DNA of 40,662 nucleotides from Verrucomicrobiota bacterium (GCA_029865985.1 JARXAF010000093.1:1-40662), one strand, 5' to 3'; positions 17,101 to 24,830 are shown, counted from the stretch's first letter. A program made the numbers and translations. Notes: a model not told the origin generated them from the letters alone.

Positions 17101-17639
17101 AATGGCAGGCGCATCAACTCCTCGGGAGGCTGAAGGGCCCGAGCCAGCAAATCGCCAAACACCGCCTTAGGAACGCCCTTCTTGTCGTCCGGAATCGGCA
17201 AACCTCCCTCGGTGACGTGGAAGATGCCCGCCGTCGTCCGTCGGTCCGACTTCGGATTGTGCAAGATCCCATTGCGCAACCGGTAACTCCGCAGCATGGG
17301 CGAGGCGACCTCGTCCTTGTCGGGCGGCAGAGACAACACCCGAGCCAACCCATACTGGTCCAAGACGAAGCTGTTGCGCGGCAATTCGCGGGGCACCGAG
17401 GTGTCGGACAAGTAGTCGTGCAGGAAATTATTGATCCGCCGATCGACAGGGCTGGCGTAACGGGCCAGCAGCCGATCCTTTTCGCGGCCTTGGGCAATGA
17501 AAGACTCCAACAAGGAATCCAACGTGCCCGCTCCGCCGGAGAGGGGGACGCCAGTCATCCCCATCTCAGCCAGTTTCAAATTGATGTGCCGATGGAGATC
17601 GGTCGGATTCGGAGGATTCAGTCCAATGGAACGGGTCAT
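14199..17639 (-). CDS. Large uncharacterised cytoplasmic protein (1146 residues)
   Basis: I do not recognise the family. The protein is 1146 residues long with no signal peptide and no obvious membrane segment, so it is probably cytoplasmic. The ATG at 17639 is the first in a clean N-terminus. Segments that look constrained: SDNYFGYCKKEVKTQI (about 324-339) followed by an EEEHAGGALVFAR stretch; GYALDKRFSKVVYVP; and TGKSPSTTGAGSEGALTK (858-875), which resembles a phosphate-binding loop in composition but does not fit the Walker A spacing. Near the end are charged helices. It is convergent with the DUF1501 gene and runs in the same direction as the small membrane protein upstream, 129 bases away. 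Codon use and base content match its neighbours, so there is no sign of recent transfer. The uninterrupted frame and protein-like composition make it a real gene. Confidence 0.85.
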   Translation of the reverse strand: MTRSIGLNPPNPTDLHRHINLKLAEMGMTGVPLSGGAGTLDSLLESFIAQGREKDRLLARYASPVDRRINNFLHDYLSDTSVPRELPRNSFVLDQYGLARVLSLPPDKDEVASPMLRSYRLRNGILHNPKSDRRTTAGIFHVTEGGLPIPDDKKGVPKAVFGDLLARALQPPEELMRLPFTSSGDAPAACMVSLLIRPVICPEVPGVTPRKSMEIRFFVPGSLVANLDFVESIFGNAGDPVLPENDAALDAEHWSGHTGCVILAPHLNGLTKKEVGLPHRDEATERQRRDGMCWTDPRELYNDGNAFKLTARDASGVIVTLISDNYFGYCKKEVKTQISFAANLFGLVEEEHAGGALVFARHDLGSEYDAQQHRADFPYSFSEVTRLIPESIDLQPEGYALDKRFSKVVYVPENACFDIESLTVRWDDAGKSRSLRLRRDHHYLLPSGFRVHLEPPAMAGRAWRLVGTRPEGTLCHKPCTVSGGGKSEISKPITDAILFGSVFVADLTQDFDRVAVVLARDFSQRFRDSMRNGQDQRPILSPRRTLGSVIKLLTPSDDFSEEHNAWIGSVPAHIRELVLVVKRFWQPSWGEDWRSRFSVDVINGTPANELRLGRKRLVTQFLRVGYDDDNAWRTFGLRKDYIPAFKLQMEDDITASVTVPRSQLEGLDPQSHYPSLKFVQNTEFRLFQRPDDAIHRGYDKAAEADFAGGGCFFSNYEPISRQQARDIVDDAIALNQYTAPMRALIEAAAASEPGDGSPGWIVTTSHPRIVDGKPSKNPRYLQTRPDLLDELGRHLTDMSARLARRLPMSRPVYTPVHAVLAGRRNNPGEPGVRPLACYGPIHHMELPEAFMEFISSMTGKSPSTTGAGSEGALTKSPFNALPPIYDLNAAFVSFAVSENPVFLTSAGYLGPKTRVDHDISLLVPEVWCRMGVGERDPAFLISRGYLERVTDFTHEGRTVPASRLGWRVTPKFVNDFLGRMFNHPHAVLVENMLRPEKQDAGQYADSVDNIAATHRRVSQNYFDDGSVNQAVPPLKALLHIMRDGAYEGLQLGDAAFRSMFTRESVLGSPWYRARLEMRRELEVRHWNNIATYLERLLSRPEYSKEAERLGLRERRSYALVMLERSRSDQRLAELSGSLGAEPAVYR

Positions 17640-17768
17640 GGCCTAGGTGTGGCGAGCGGGGATTGAACGCCAGGGATAGGGTTCACCCGGATGCGCTCAG
17701 CTTCAAGTCCCGAGAATGGTTCAGAGAACTGGGGCTGGGCCACCGAAGTAACTGCGGGTTTTAACCAC

Positions 17769-18542
17769 TCAATCGCCCCCCTCAATACCGTCGTCACGAC
17801 GAAGACGGGAGGAGGCCTCCAGACTCAGGATTTGCGCACTGGCTTCGCCGGGATCCAGGCTCCACCGCCGCGCGAGCAAGGTGACCCGTTCGGTGTTTTG
17901 CTGTTCGTTGGGACCCCCGCAAATTCCGGGTCCCTCGACCGTTTCTCCATAGTCGTGGGAAACGAGCCCCAGCAACCGTTCGTCCAAGGAGGTATCCCCC
18001 TGATTCCAGAGCGTCTCACTGGCCCAGGCGTAGGCTCGAACCACCTCTCCCTCCCGAAGCGAAGCCCAAGCATGGTGATTGAGGACCCGGTTTGCGGCGA
18101 AGAACTGGACTTCACCCACCATGCGGCTCACGTGGGTCAGATACCGGTACAACTGATCGATGTCGGAAGCCGGATCCGGAATGGCGGCGCCGATGACCAA
18201 GGTCCATCCATTCAAAGGGGGTGAAACGAACACCCGCCGTTCGCCCGCTCGAACCAACGCCTCAGACCAACGGGGGCACTCTTCGGGGCCCAGGATGAGC
18301 ATTTCACGCAAATAAGCCGTGTTGGAACTGCGGATGGCCAACCATCGGTTGGGAAACGGCAAGGCGAGAGCCATCCGACTGGATCCAACGAGCGGTGTGA
18401 GCGGATCCATCCACCGTTGGGCCAACCGCAGGGTTCGAAGGTGTCTGCGGTAGAGCGTGGCGAAGACGATGGCTATGCCAATGACCATACCGAAGCTGAC
18501 CAGCAGCCCGATCGCCAAACCATGCATGACCGTAGGATTCAT
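17769..18542 (-). CDS. Membrane-anchored protein of unknown function
   Basis: A 257-residue protein with one N-terminal membrane helix (residues about 7-29, GLAIGLLVSFGMVIGIAIVFA) followed by a basic stretch (RRHLRTLR), which predicts a cytoplasmic soluble domain. That domain contains FVSPPLNGWTLVIG and a helix-rich part with EVQFFAANRVLNHHAWA, EGEVVRAYAWA and a terminal TERVTLLARRWSLDP. I do not recognise a named family. The ATG at 18542 is chosen because it is the only start giving a coherent protein, with a G-rich stretch about 10 bases upstream; the frame is open to 19040 but that extension runs antiphase through the MurQ gene. It sits between the kinase/MurQ gene and the 1146-residue unknown, all in one direction; gaps of 146 and 129 bases leave the operon question open. 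Confidence 0.7.
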   Translation of the reverse strand: MNPTVMHGLAIGLLVSFGMVIGIAIVFATLYRRHLRTLRLAQRWMDPLTPLVGSSRMALALPFPNRWLAIRSSNTAYLREMLILGPEECPRWSEALVRAGERRVFVSPPLNGWTLVIGAAIPDPASDIDQLYRYLTHVSRMVGEVQFFAANRVLNHHAWASLREGEVVRAYAWASETLWNQGDTSLDERLLGLVSHDYGETVEGPGICGGPNEQQNTERVTLLARRWSLDPGEASAQILSLEASSRLRRDDGIEGGD

Positions 18543-18655
18543 GAATTTGCCCCCGAAAACGCGCTTATCTACAGGAAACACCCTGTCGAGCGATTGGCAA
18601 ATGCGTTCTGAGCGGCTGTGTTTGGTCGCCTGTGACTGTCCGGTCTCCGGCGCAA

Positions 18656-18674
18656 GGCCCCTGAGGCAGGGGTC
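18656..18674 (-). terminator. Hairpin downstream of the kinase/MurQ gene
   Basis: GGCCCCTG (18656-18663) pairs with CAGGGGTC (18667-18674) around the loop AGG, 8 pairs including one G-T. It lies 14 bases beyond the murQ stop in the direction of transcription. A T-tract is lacking (TTGCG follows), so it is a candidate terminator or an mRNA-stabilising stem. Confidence 0.45.
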
Positions 18675-18688
18675 GGTCTGGCCCGGGA

Positions 18689-20527
18689 TCAAGTCCGCGA
18701 ACGCTTTTTGCGAAGCGCCTGAACGGCGGCTTGGACCCGCCAACCGGACGCTTCCAAGGCCGATTGAGCCATCTCCGGAGTCACTTGGGTCAACTCTTGC
18801 ACGATACGACACGCCCGATCGCGCAGTTTCACGTTGGAGGGGTTGAGATCGATCATGAGGTTCTCCTCCACCTTCCCGAGGCGGACCATGGTCAGGGTGC
18901 TCAGGATGTTGAGGACCAGCTTGGTGGCGGTGCCGGCCTTGAGCCGCGTGGAGCCGGTGAGTACCTCCGGGCCGACGTCGATGGCCAGAACGACATCCGG
19001 CCGGAAGCTTCGGGAGAACTTCAGGTGCGGATTGAAACACAGCAACGCGGTGCGGGCTCCGGCTTCACGGGCAGCAGCCAGACCGCCCCAGACATAGGGA
19101 GTCCTGCCGGAAGCGGCGATACCCACCACCACATCCTTCGAAGAAACAGTCCGAAGTCGAAGCGCCTCGCGACCGGCTTCGGCATCGTCTTCGGCCCCCT
19201 CCACGGACGTGTGCAGGGCTTTTTCGCCACCGGCCATGATGCCCTGAACCCACTCGGGCGGAGTGCGAAAGGTCGGAGGGCATTCGCTCGCGTCCAAAAC
19301 ACCCAGACGGCCACTGGTCCCTGCGCCGATATAAATCAATCGCCCCCCCATGCGGATGGCGTTTTCAGCCAAGCGGATCAACCGCGCCAAGGCTGCTCGA
19401 TGTGGGGCGATGGCACTCGGCACTTGAGAGTCCTCGGACAACATCAACTCGATCGCCTGGCTGACAGGCATCCGGTCCAGTTGCCGAGACCGTGGATTCC
19501 GCAGCTCCGTCGGTGAAACGCCCGTTGATCCCGGGCGCGGGATGGGCGGAGGCATCACCACCGCCGACTTCGAGGTTTCCGCCACCGCGATAATTTCTCT
19601 GGCGGCCAGAGCCTTCTCAGCCAGGACCACCGCACCCCAAGCCGACTCTCGACCCAAAGTGCGAACCACCGCCTGAGGACGCGCGCTTCGGAGAACGTTC
19701 TCGATGTGGGGGAGCCATCCGGGTTGGCGCAGGAAAACACTGCCCGCCAACACGAATTCCACCTGTCCCCGGCCCGAGCGATCCAACCGCTCGGCACAAA
19801 CCAACGCCAGCTCCAGCAATTCACCCAGACACCGTTCGATGACCTGCTGAGCACCCGGATCACCCTGAGCCGCCGCCGCAAACACTTCAGGCGCCAAGGC
19901 GGCGACCTCGCGCTTGGACACCGATTGCATCCAACCCACCCATGCTTCGGAGTCTTGCAACCCCACTTTTTTGAGAAGGCGGCGTCCCAGAGCGCCGACG
20001 CGGCCCGTCTGCTCCAGTTGACGAATGGACTCGCGCAATCCCGCGTATCCAATCGCGTAACCGCTGCCTTGATCCCCCAACTGATGACCCCACCCGCCCG
20101 CCTTGGCCGTCACGCCGCGGCGATTCCGGCCAAAACAGCAGGAACCGGTCCCGCTCAGGATGATCACCCGTGCATGAACCGCATTGCCGGCATCCAAGGA
20201 CGCCGCCTCCAATGCGCTCACCAAGTCGTGGTCGACGCGAACCGGAACGGCGGGCCAGACCCGCGCCACACAGGCCCGCAATCTTTGCCGGTCTTCCTCG
20301 GTCCTCACCCCGGCCATGCCGATACCGATGGCGGCCGGATCGGGCAGGCGGGATTTCAGCGCACTGAAATGGGACTCGAGTTGGGCGTCGGAGATGAGTC
20401 GCAAGTTGGCCGCCCCGGCTTCCACACGAGCCAAGGGTTCTCGCGAGCCCAGCGCCGCAGCCAACGCCACAGTACGTGTGCCACCGCATTCGATGCCGAT
20501 CACTGACTTCGCCTCCGGTTCCGTCAT
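18689..20527 (-). CDS. murQ: Bifunctional sugar kinase (BadF/MurK-like) - MurNAc-6-phosphate etherase
   Basis: A 612-residue fusion. Residues 1-310 are an ASKHA/BadF-type kinase: phosphate-1 loop GIECGGTRT (11-19), GMAGVRTEEDR, D101 in VDHDL as probable catalytic base, ILSGTGSCCFG (123-133), GGWGHQLGDQGSGY (144-157). A variable linker (about 311-345) leads to MurQ (about 346-612): a SIS fold with GAGTSGRLGVLDASECPPTF, E415 and E446 matching the two functional glutamates of E. coli MurQ (Glu83, Glu114) in spacing, IAASGRTPY and GSTRLKAGTATK. MurK of Clostridium acetobutylicum, a kinase of this superfamily, phosphorylates MurNAc and GlcNAc. If the N-terminal half does the same, one chain would convert MurNAc to GlcNAc-6-phosphate and lactate. 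Start at ATG 20527; an earlier in-frame start at 20605 would run into the WYL promoter region. Divergent from a WYL regulator. Confidence 0.9.
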   Translation of the reverse strand: MTEPEAKSVIGIECGGTRTVALAAALGSREPLARVEAGAANLRLISDAQLESHFSALKSRLPDPAAIGIGMAGVRTEEDRQRLRACVARVWPAVPVRVDHDLVSALEAASLDAGNAVHARVIILSGTGSCCFGRNRRGVTAKAGGWGHQLGDQGSGYAIGYAGLRESIRQLEQTGRVGALGRRLLKKVGLQDSEAWVGWMQSVSKREVAALAPEVFAAAAQGDPGAQQVIERCLGELLELALVCAERLDRSGRGQVEFVLAGSVFLRQPGWLPHIENVLRSARPQAVVRTLGRESAWGAVVLAEKALAAREIIAVAETSKSAVVMPPPIPRPGSTGVSPTELRNPRSRQLDRMPVSQAIELMLSEDSQVPSAIAPHRAALARLIRLAENAIRMGGRLIYIGAGTSGRLGVLDASECPPTFRTPPEWVQGIMAGGEKALHTSVEGAEDDAEAGREALRLRTVSSKDVVVGIAASGRTPYVWGGLAAAREAGARTALLCFNPHLKFSRSFRPDVVLAIDVGPEVLTGSTRLKAGTATKLVLNILSTLTMVRLGKVEENLMIDLNPSNVKLRDRACRIVQELTQVTPEMAQSALEASGWRVQAAVQALRKKRSRT

Positions 20528-20568
20528 GGGGTGAATTGGAAGACCGCGGCGCCCCGAGACAAAAGCCC

Positions 20569-20590
20569 AAAGCGCGGAGAAACACGCTTT
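20569..20590. promoter_or_regulatory. Inverted repeat in the divergent murQ/WYL promoter region
   Basis: AAAGCG (20569-20574) and CGCTTT (20585-20590) form a perfect 6-base inverted repeat with a 10-base spacer in the 128-base gap between the divergently transcribed kinase/MurQ gene and the WYL regulator. It could be an operator for the WYL protein. Six-base repeats are common by chance, so this is a weak call. Confidence 0.25.
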
Positions 20591-20655
20591 CGGGAATCCA
20601 TTCAACCGGCGGCTCCAGTGTTGGCAATCACTCGGTCTCGGAACAGTTTGGGGGG

Positions 20656-21663
20656 ATGAAGAAGATTGCGCGTGAGCTGCCCATGTCCCGACCGCCCTTG
20701 GAGCGGATGATGCGCATCCACACCGCCATCGCTTCGGGCAAGTATCCGAATGCCTCCTTCCTGAGCCGCGAGTTCGAGGTGAGCACCAAGACCATCCAAC
20801 GCGACATCGACTTCATGCGCGACCGGATGGGCCTGCCCATCGACTACAGCGCCCAGCGCTATGGGTTCTTTTACACTGAGCCGGTCGATGCGTTCCCCAC
20901 CTTGCAAATCTCCGAAGGAGAACTCTTCGCGCTGGTGGTCGCAGAAAAAGCGCTCCAGCAGTACCGCGGCACCCCGTTCGAAAAGCGCCTGCTGACCGCC
21001 TTCAAGAAACTCGAACGTTCCTTACCAGACACCGTCTCCCTCAATCTGGCGGAATGGACGCAAACCATCTCGTTCCGAACCACCGCCGAACCCAACGTCG
21101 ACCTCGGGATCATCGATCGTCTTGCCCAGGCCGCAGCCGCGGGCCAAACATTGCGCCTGACCTACCGCAAACCTGGCGCCTCGAATGAAGAGCGCACGGT
21201 GGATCCGTACCACATCGGCAATGTGAATGGGGACTGGTACCTCTTTGCACACGACCACCTCCGCAAGGCGATCCGGACCTTCGTGCCTTCCCGAATCGTC
21301 GAGGCGGTGCCCACCGGAAAGACCTTCCAGCGACCGGCCAAATTCGCATTGGAACGGCATTTGAGTGACAGCTTTGGCGTGTACTCGCGCAGTGGGGATT
21401 TCGAGGTCCGCATCCGATTCAACCGAGCCGTGGCCGACTACATCCGCGAGAAACGCTGGCATCCCTCGCAGGTGCTGGTGGAACTGCCCGACCAAGGGGT
21501 TGAACTGCAACTGCGTTTGGGGAGTCTCGAGGAAATCAGCCGGTGGATCCTCGGATGGGGTGCCCACGCCACGGTGCTCAGCCCGCCCGAATTGGTGAGC
21601 ATCCTCCGCGAGACGGCTCAAGCCTTGGTGAAGAACTACCCGATGAGCCAAAAACCCGGATAG
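20656..21663 (+). CDS. WYL-domain transcriptional regulator
   Basis: A 335-residue DNA-binding regulator. A DeoR/HTH_11-like helix-turn-helix occupies about 22-58 (SFLSREFEVSTKTIQRDID). The WYL domain spans about 150-215, with the name-giving segment as DWYLFAHD (193-200) and a downstream RTFVPSRI. A WCX-type C-terminal extension follows (about 245-327, VRIRFNRAVADYI to VLSPPELVSIL). WYL proteins sense small ligands, often nucleotides or oligonucleotides. The ATG at 20656 has a run of G immediately before it; ATG 20683 (MSRPPLERMM) is an equally reasonable start, and the frame is open to 20476 but that would overlap the divergent gene. Placement back to back with the kinase/MurQ gene suggests it controls that gene or itself; this is inference. 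Confidence 0.9.
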   Translation: MKKIARELPMSRPPLERMMRIHTAIASGKYPNASFLSREFEVSTKTIQRDIDFMRDRMGLPIDYSAQRYGFFYTEPVDAFPTLQISEGELFALVVAEKALQQYRGTPFEKRLLTAFKKLERSLPDTVSLNLAEWTQTISFRTTAEPNVDLGIIDRLAQAAAAGQTLRLTYRKPGASNEERTVDPYHIGNVNGDWYLFAHDHLRKAIRTFVPSRIVEAVPTGKTFQRPAKFALERHLSDSFGVYSRSGDFEVRIRFNRAVADYIREKRWHPSQVLVELPDQGVELQLRLGSLEEISRWILGWGAHATVLSPPELVSILRETAQALVKNYPMSQKPG

Positions 21664-21712
21664 GAGCGGTGAGGGTCGCATTCCCACCTCAGCCTACTTC
21701 CTGACCCACAAC

Positions 21713-22351
21713 TCAGGGTTTCGACACCTTGGCTGCTTCCTTGGCGGCATCGGCCGCTCGCCACAAGTACCAGGCCGCCGTCGTCCGGAAGGGACGCCAA
21801 CGTTCACCATACGCCAGCAATTCCTTCGGCCGCGGTTGGAGGTCCAATCCGTAAGTCACACGGAATCCTTCCCGGACCCCAAAGTCGTCGATGGGGAGAA
21901 CATCCGGGCGCCCCAACTTGAAGATGAGCAGCATTTCAACGGTCCACCGCCCCACCCCGCGGCAGGCGCTCAGTCGCTCGACAATGTCGTCATCGGACAA
22001 GGTCCGAATCCTCCGCGAAGTCGGCACGGTGCCATCCATTGCCTTGGCAGCGATATCGCGAATGGCTGCGACTTTTGAGCCAGAAAAACCGAAGGACCGA
22101 AGGTCTGCATCGGTGACGGATTCAAGGTCTTCAGGCCGGGGAAACCGACGGCCAGGGAATCGCGCGAGAAACCGTCCCAAAATGGTCTCAGCCGCTTTGC
22201 CATGCAGTTGCTGGTGGGCCACGGCCCGGACCAGCGACTCGAACGGAGTTCGCTGAGGCTCCGGATTCAAGGTGCAGGCACCGATCCTCTGGATGAGGCG
22301 ACCCATCACGGGATCCGACTCAGCAAGATGGCGAAGGATTTCTGGAGTCAT
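21713..22351 (-). CDS. DNA-3-methyladenine glycosylase II-like (AlkA family)
   Basis: A 212-residue HhH-GPD base-excision DNA glycosylase, which removes alkylated purines. The helix-hairpin-helix is at about 123-143 (LSACRGVGRWTVEMLL), and the catalytic aspartate is most likely D156 in LPIDDFGV, aligned with the PDDYLI region of E. coli AlkA. FESLVRAVAHQQLHGKAA (38-55) is the usual N-terminal helix pair. There is no C-terminal Fe-S cysteine cluster, which separates it from EndoIII/MutY. It is shorter than E. coli AlkA and lacks that protein's N-terminal beta domain, like the compact single-domain relatives. It begins 24 bases after the TIGR03790 gene and is likely the last gene of that operon. 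It is convergent with the WYL regulator. Confidence 0.9.
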   Translation of the reverse strand: MTPEILRHLAESDPVMGRLIQRIGACTLNPEPQRTPFESLVRAVAHQQLHGKAAETILGRFLARFPGRRFPRPEDLESVTDADLRSFGFSGSKVAAIRDIAAKAMDGTVPTSRRIRTLSDDDIVERLSACRGVGRWTVEMLLIFKLGRPDVLPIDDFGVREGFRVTYGLDLQPRPKELLAYGERWRPFRTTAAWYLWRAADAAKEAAKVSKP

Positions 22352-22375
22352 GGCGGCAAAGCGGTGACCAACGGA

Positions 22376-24118
22376 TCACGGCTTGGCACTCAAGCGGCGG
22401 ACTTCGTTGGAAATGGCGGCCACCTTCTCCACATCCCGCATGTCGCGGGCGAACTGCAATTGGCGGATACGCAACTCCTGGAAATCCACATCTGGAGGTG
22501 AAGTGGCGATCAGCTGTTCCAAGCAACGAAACGCCTCGGCAGGCTGCCCCAAAACACGATGCGCCTCGATGCTGTCCGACAACAAACGCCGGCGCTGCAT
22601 CGGCGTGGCGTTGGTCAGACTCAGAGCCGTATCGTACCATTCCAAGGCCCTGCGGACTCGGATCCCCGTCCAGTAAAACCGCGCGATCTTTTCGGCCACG
22701 GTCGCGTGGTTGGTGGCCCAGCGCTGCTGCTCCAATTGATCCCGAACGGCTTCAGCGGGGCGACCTGCCATGAGTTGTTGATTGGCATGGCGAACGAGCG
22801 CATAGGCGGTCCAGGGATCATTGGCAATATCCAAGCGTTTTCCGTCCTCAGCCAGCGGACGACCGAAGGGCCGATACAAGGGATCACCCACCACCACCGT
22901 TTGCCACGACAACACAGGATGAGCGGCCATCGACGCCTCGCCCAAGGTCATCCCGACATAGCCCCACCGCTCCAACAGCATCGACGGATTCGGAGTGAAA
23001 TCCAAATAAGGCTCAGCCACACACCCCATGGTTGCGGTGACGCCACGCGCCAAAAGCGGGCCCACCCAATTTTCAGAGGCGGATCTCAAATTCGCCGCAC
23101 TGAAGGAATGCAAGTGATAGGCAAAGGCTCCCGGCAGAAACTCCACGTTGGCCCGATAGAACGGGCCCGTCACCCCGCTGTCATACCATCCGACGTACAC
23201 GGCCACCTGACTGAGGGGATACCCCACCCCCAAGCTCGCCGGCTGATTGTCCACGAAGGTTTCGAAACCCAGTCGCTTGGCCGCCATGGCAGCATTGGTG
23301 ATCATCAAATCACCCGCCCAATAGGGACCATTCGTGAGGCCACGCATGTCGATGTAGGCATGCCCCCAAAGTCCGCGCGACTCGGCCTCCAGCGCCTTGT
23401 CCACCAGGCCCCGGGCAATGTCCGGCGTCGGCCCATCCAACCGGGTCACCATGAAAACCCCGTTGGTCGGATGGATCCGGCCGGCGTTGGTGGCCCCGAC
23501 CACCGGATTGGGGGCCGTTGCGACCGGATCGTAGAAACCGAGGCGGGGCAACAAGGCCAACTCGTCATCCACCGAAGCGTCATTGCGCTGGAATTGAGCC
23601 GGGATTCCCTGCATGTCACTGCGCATCGACGGATCCTGCGGGATGTACCACGGCACCCCATAGCACAGAAGCAGGTAGCGGATCTCCGAACGGATCAAAC
23701 GCAGACGATTCTTGGCCGATGACTTGCGGCCTTGCGGCAGTGGGCTGGAATCCGGAACCCACTCCGCCAATCCCTTGTCCACGAGGTATTTGCGGACCGG
23801 TTCCTCGATGGCCGATGTGTATTCAGCGCGGGAAATGGTCCCTGTTTCCGGAAGCCGAAGGCCCAGCAGTTGGGAATCCGGAACAGACCTTTGCCGCGCG
23901 TAATGACGCGCCACTGCCTCGGAGGCCGGCATCTGCGCATTGTAAATCACCATCACTTCGTTGCCGGCTGCCTCGACCCGGTGAAGTGCCGCAACAAGCC
24001 CCAACCATACCCACGATCCCAACAGCCGGCTCAAACTTCGGCTCAGCCGGAACGATTCAGTTGAATTGTTCCGGCTCAGCCACCCACCGATCCGCATCAT
24101 TCGGTAGATCGGGGTCAT
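22376..24118 (-). CDS. TIGR03790-type secreted protein
   Basis: Up to 580 residues. A hydrophobic signal-like segment lies at about 32-50 (LLGSWVWLGLVAALHRVEA), and the mature part begins EVMVIYNAQMPASEAVARHYARQRSVP, characteristic of the TIGR03790 family of unknown function. Conserved-looking stretches include GVPWYIPQ, VTRLDGPTPD and GVTATMGCVAEPYL. The C-terminal 150 residues are helical and repeat-like (TPR-like character). The ATG at 24118 lies 4 bases after the cmk stop, but gives an unusual 30-residue pre-signal extension that spans a 32-base palindrome. A TTG at 24034 would produce a standard signal peptide (M-SRLLGSWVW) and leave the palindrome in the leader. It sits in the tyrA-aroA-cmk operon, which is an odd companion set for a secreted protein. 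Confidence 0.85.
   Translation of the reverse strand: MTPIYRMMRIGGWLSRNNSTESFRLSRSLSRLLGSWVWLGLVAALHRVEAAGNEVMVIYNAQMPASEAVARHYARQRSVPDSQLLGLRLPETGTISRAEYTSAIEEPVRKYLVDKGLAEWVPDSSPLPQGRKSSAKNRLRLIRSEIRYLLLCYGVPWYIPQDPSMRSDMQGIPAQFQRNDASVDDELALLPRLGFYDPVATAPNPVVGATNAGRIHPTNGVFMVTRLDGPTPDIARGLVDKALEAESRGLWGHAYIDMRGLTNGPYWAGDLMITNAAMAAKRLGFETFVDNQPASLGVGYPLSQVAVYVGWYDSGVTGPFYRANVEFLPGAFAYHLHSFSAANLRSASENWVGPLLARGVTATMGCVAEPYLDFTPNPSMLLERWGYVGMTLGEASMAAHPVLSWQTVVVGDPLYRPFGRPLAEDGKRLDIANDPWTAYALVRHANQQLMAGRPAEAVRDQLEQQRWATNHATVAEKIARFYWTGIRVRRALEWYDTALSLTNATPMQRRRLLSDSIEAHRVLGQPAEAFRCLEQLIATSPPDVDFQELRIRQLQFARDMRDVEKVAAISNEVRRLSAKP
24045..24076. repeat. 32-base near-perfect palindrome
   Basis: AGCCGGAAC (24045-24053) pairs with GTTCCGGCT (24068-24076), and the inner GATTCA/TGAATT continue the pairing to a 2-base centre, with one G-T pair at 24054/24067. 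It is flanked by a 9-base direct repeat GGCTCAGCC (24040-24048 and 24073-24081). It lies 42-73 bases inside the TIGR03790 gene if ATG 24118 is the start, or 11-42 bases upstream if TTG 24034 is. Candidate operator, attenuator or RNA-processing stem. Confidence 0.7.
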
Positions 24119-24122
24119 CGGT

Positions 24123-24830
24123 TCAACCGCGCTTGGGAATTCCGGGACTCGGTAGGGAACCCAGACGTTCACGGACATGGCCCATGAACACGGCAAAGGT
24201 TTCGTCCGGAGTCTGCCCCGTGTTGTTGATGCGAATGGAATCCAAGGCCGGAATCAACGCGCCCTTCTTGCGATGGATGTCCATGCTGTCCCGCCAGGCG
24301 CCGTCGGTGGAACCACCGCGGTCAGCGATCCGCCGTTGACGCTCGGCCGCGTCGGCCTCGAGGAAGAATTTCACTGGAGCCAGCGGAAACACTTCCGTTC
24401 CGATGTCTCGCCCTTCCATCACCAAGGGCCCCAGAGCGGCGCAGTCCCGCTGACGGGCGACCATCCAGTCACGAACCTTGCCGATTTGCGCCACGACCGG
24501 CACCGCTTTCTCGACAACATCGGTACGGATCTCCGTCGCCGGGAAATAGCCATCCACGTGGATCCAGGCCTGGCCGTCGATCACCCGAAGCTCCCATTTC
24601 CAACTGCGAAGTTGGCGGATGACGGCTTTCTCATCGGCCTCAGCCATGGGTTTTTCCAATCGAATCCCGCGCTGGAGACAGTGCCAGGCGAGAGTCCGGT
24701 ACATCGCGCCCGAATCGACATAGATGTAGCCCAACTCGCGGGCCATGCGACGGGACAAGGTCCCCTTGCCCGAGGCGCTCGGTCCATCGACAGCAATGAC
24801 CTGAGGCAGTTTGAGAGAGAGGGACTTCAT
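24123..24830 (-). CDS. cmk: Cytidylate kinase
   Basis: A 235-residue (d)CMP kinase that makes (d)CDP. The P-loop is GPSASGKGT (16-24) preceded by IAVDG, followed by the NMP-binding motif YVDSGAMYRTLAW. GPLVMEGRDIGTEVFP carries the conserved GRDIGT, and FFLEADAAERQRRI is the lid-side helix; RINNTGQTPDE closes the family pattern. Length fits. The ATG at 24830 overlaps the aroA stop by 4 bases (ATGA), so translation is coupled. aroA-cmk adjacency is common in bacteria, often with rpsA next; here the following gene encodes a TIGR03790 protein. Confidence 0.95.
   Translation of the reverse strand: MKSLSLKLPQVIAVDGPSASGKGTLSRRMARELGYIYVDSGAMYRTLAWHCLQRGIRLEKPMAEADEKAVIRQLRSWKWELRVIDGQAWIHVDGYFPATEIRTDVVEKAVPVVAQIGKVRDWMVARQRDCAALGPLVMEGRDIGTEVFPLAPVKFFLEADAAERQRRIADRGGSTDGAWRDSMDIHRKKGALIPALDSIRINNTGQTPDETFAVFMGHVRERLGSLPSPGIPKRG

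Noticed and set aside
18543-19040. 166-codon extension of the small membrane protein
   Set aside because: It overlaps the MurQ half of the fusion gene on the same strand in another frame and would bury the membrane helix in the middle of the chain.
22559-23722. A 387-codon open frame on the plus strand
   Set aside because: Antisense to the TIGR03790 gene; composition (His, Arg, Pro rich) and lack of motifs mark it as a shadow.
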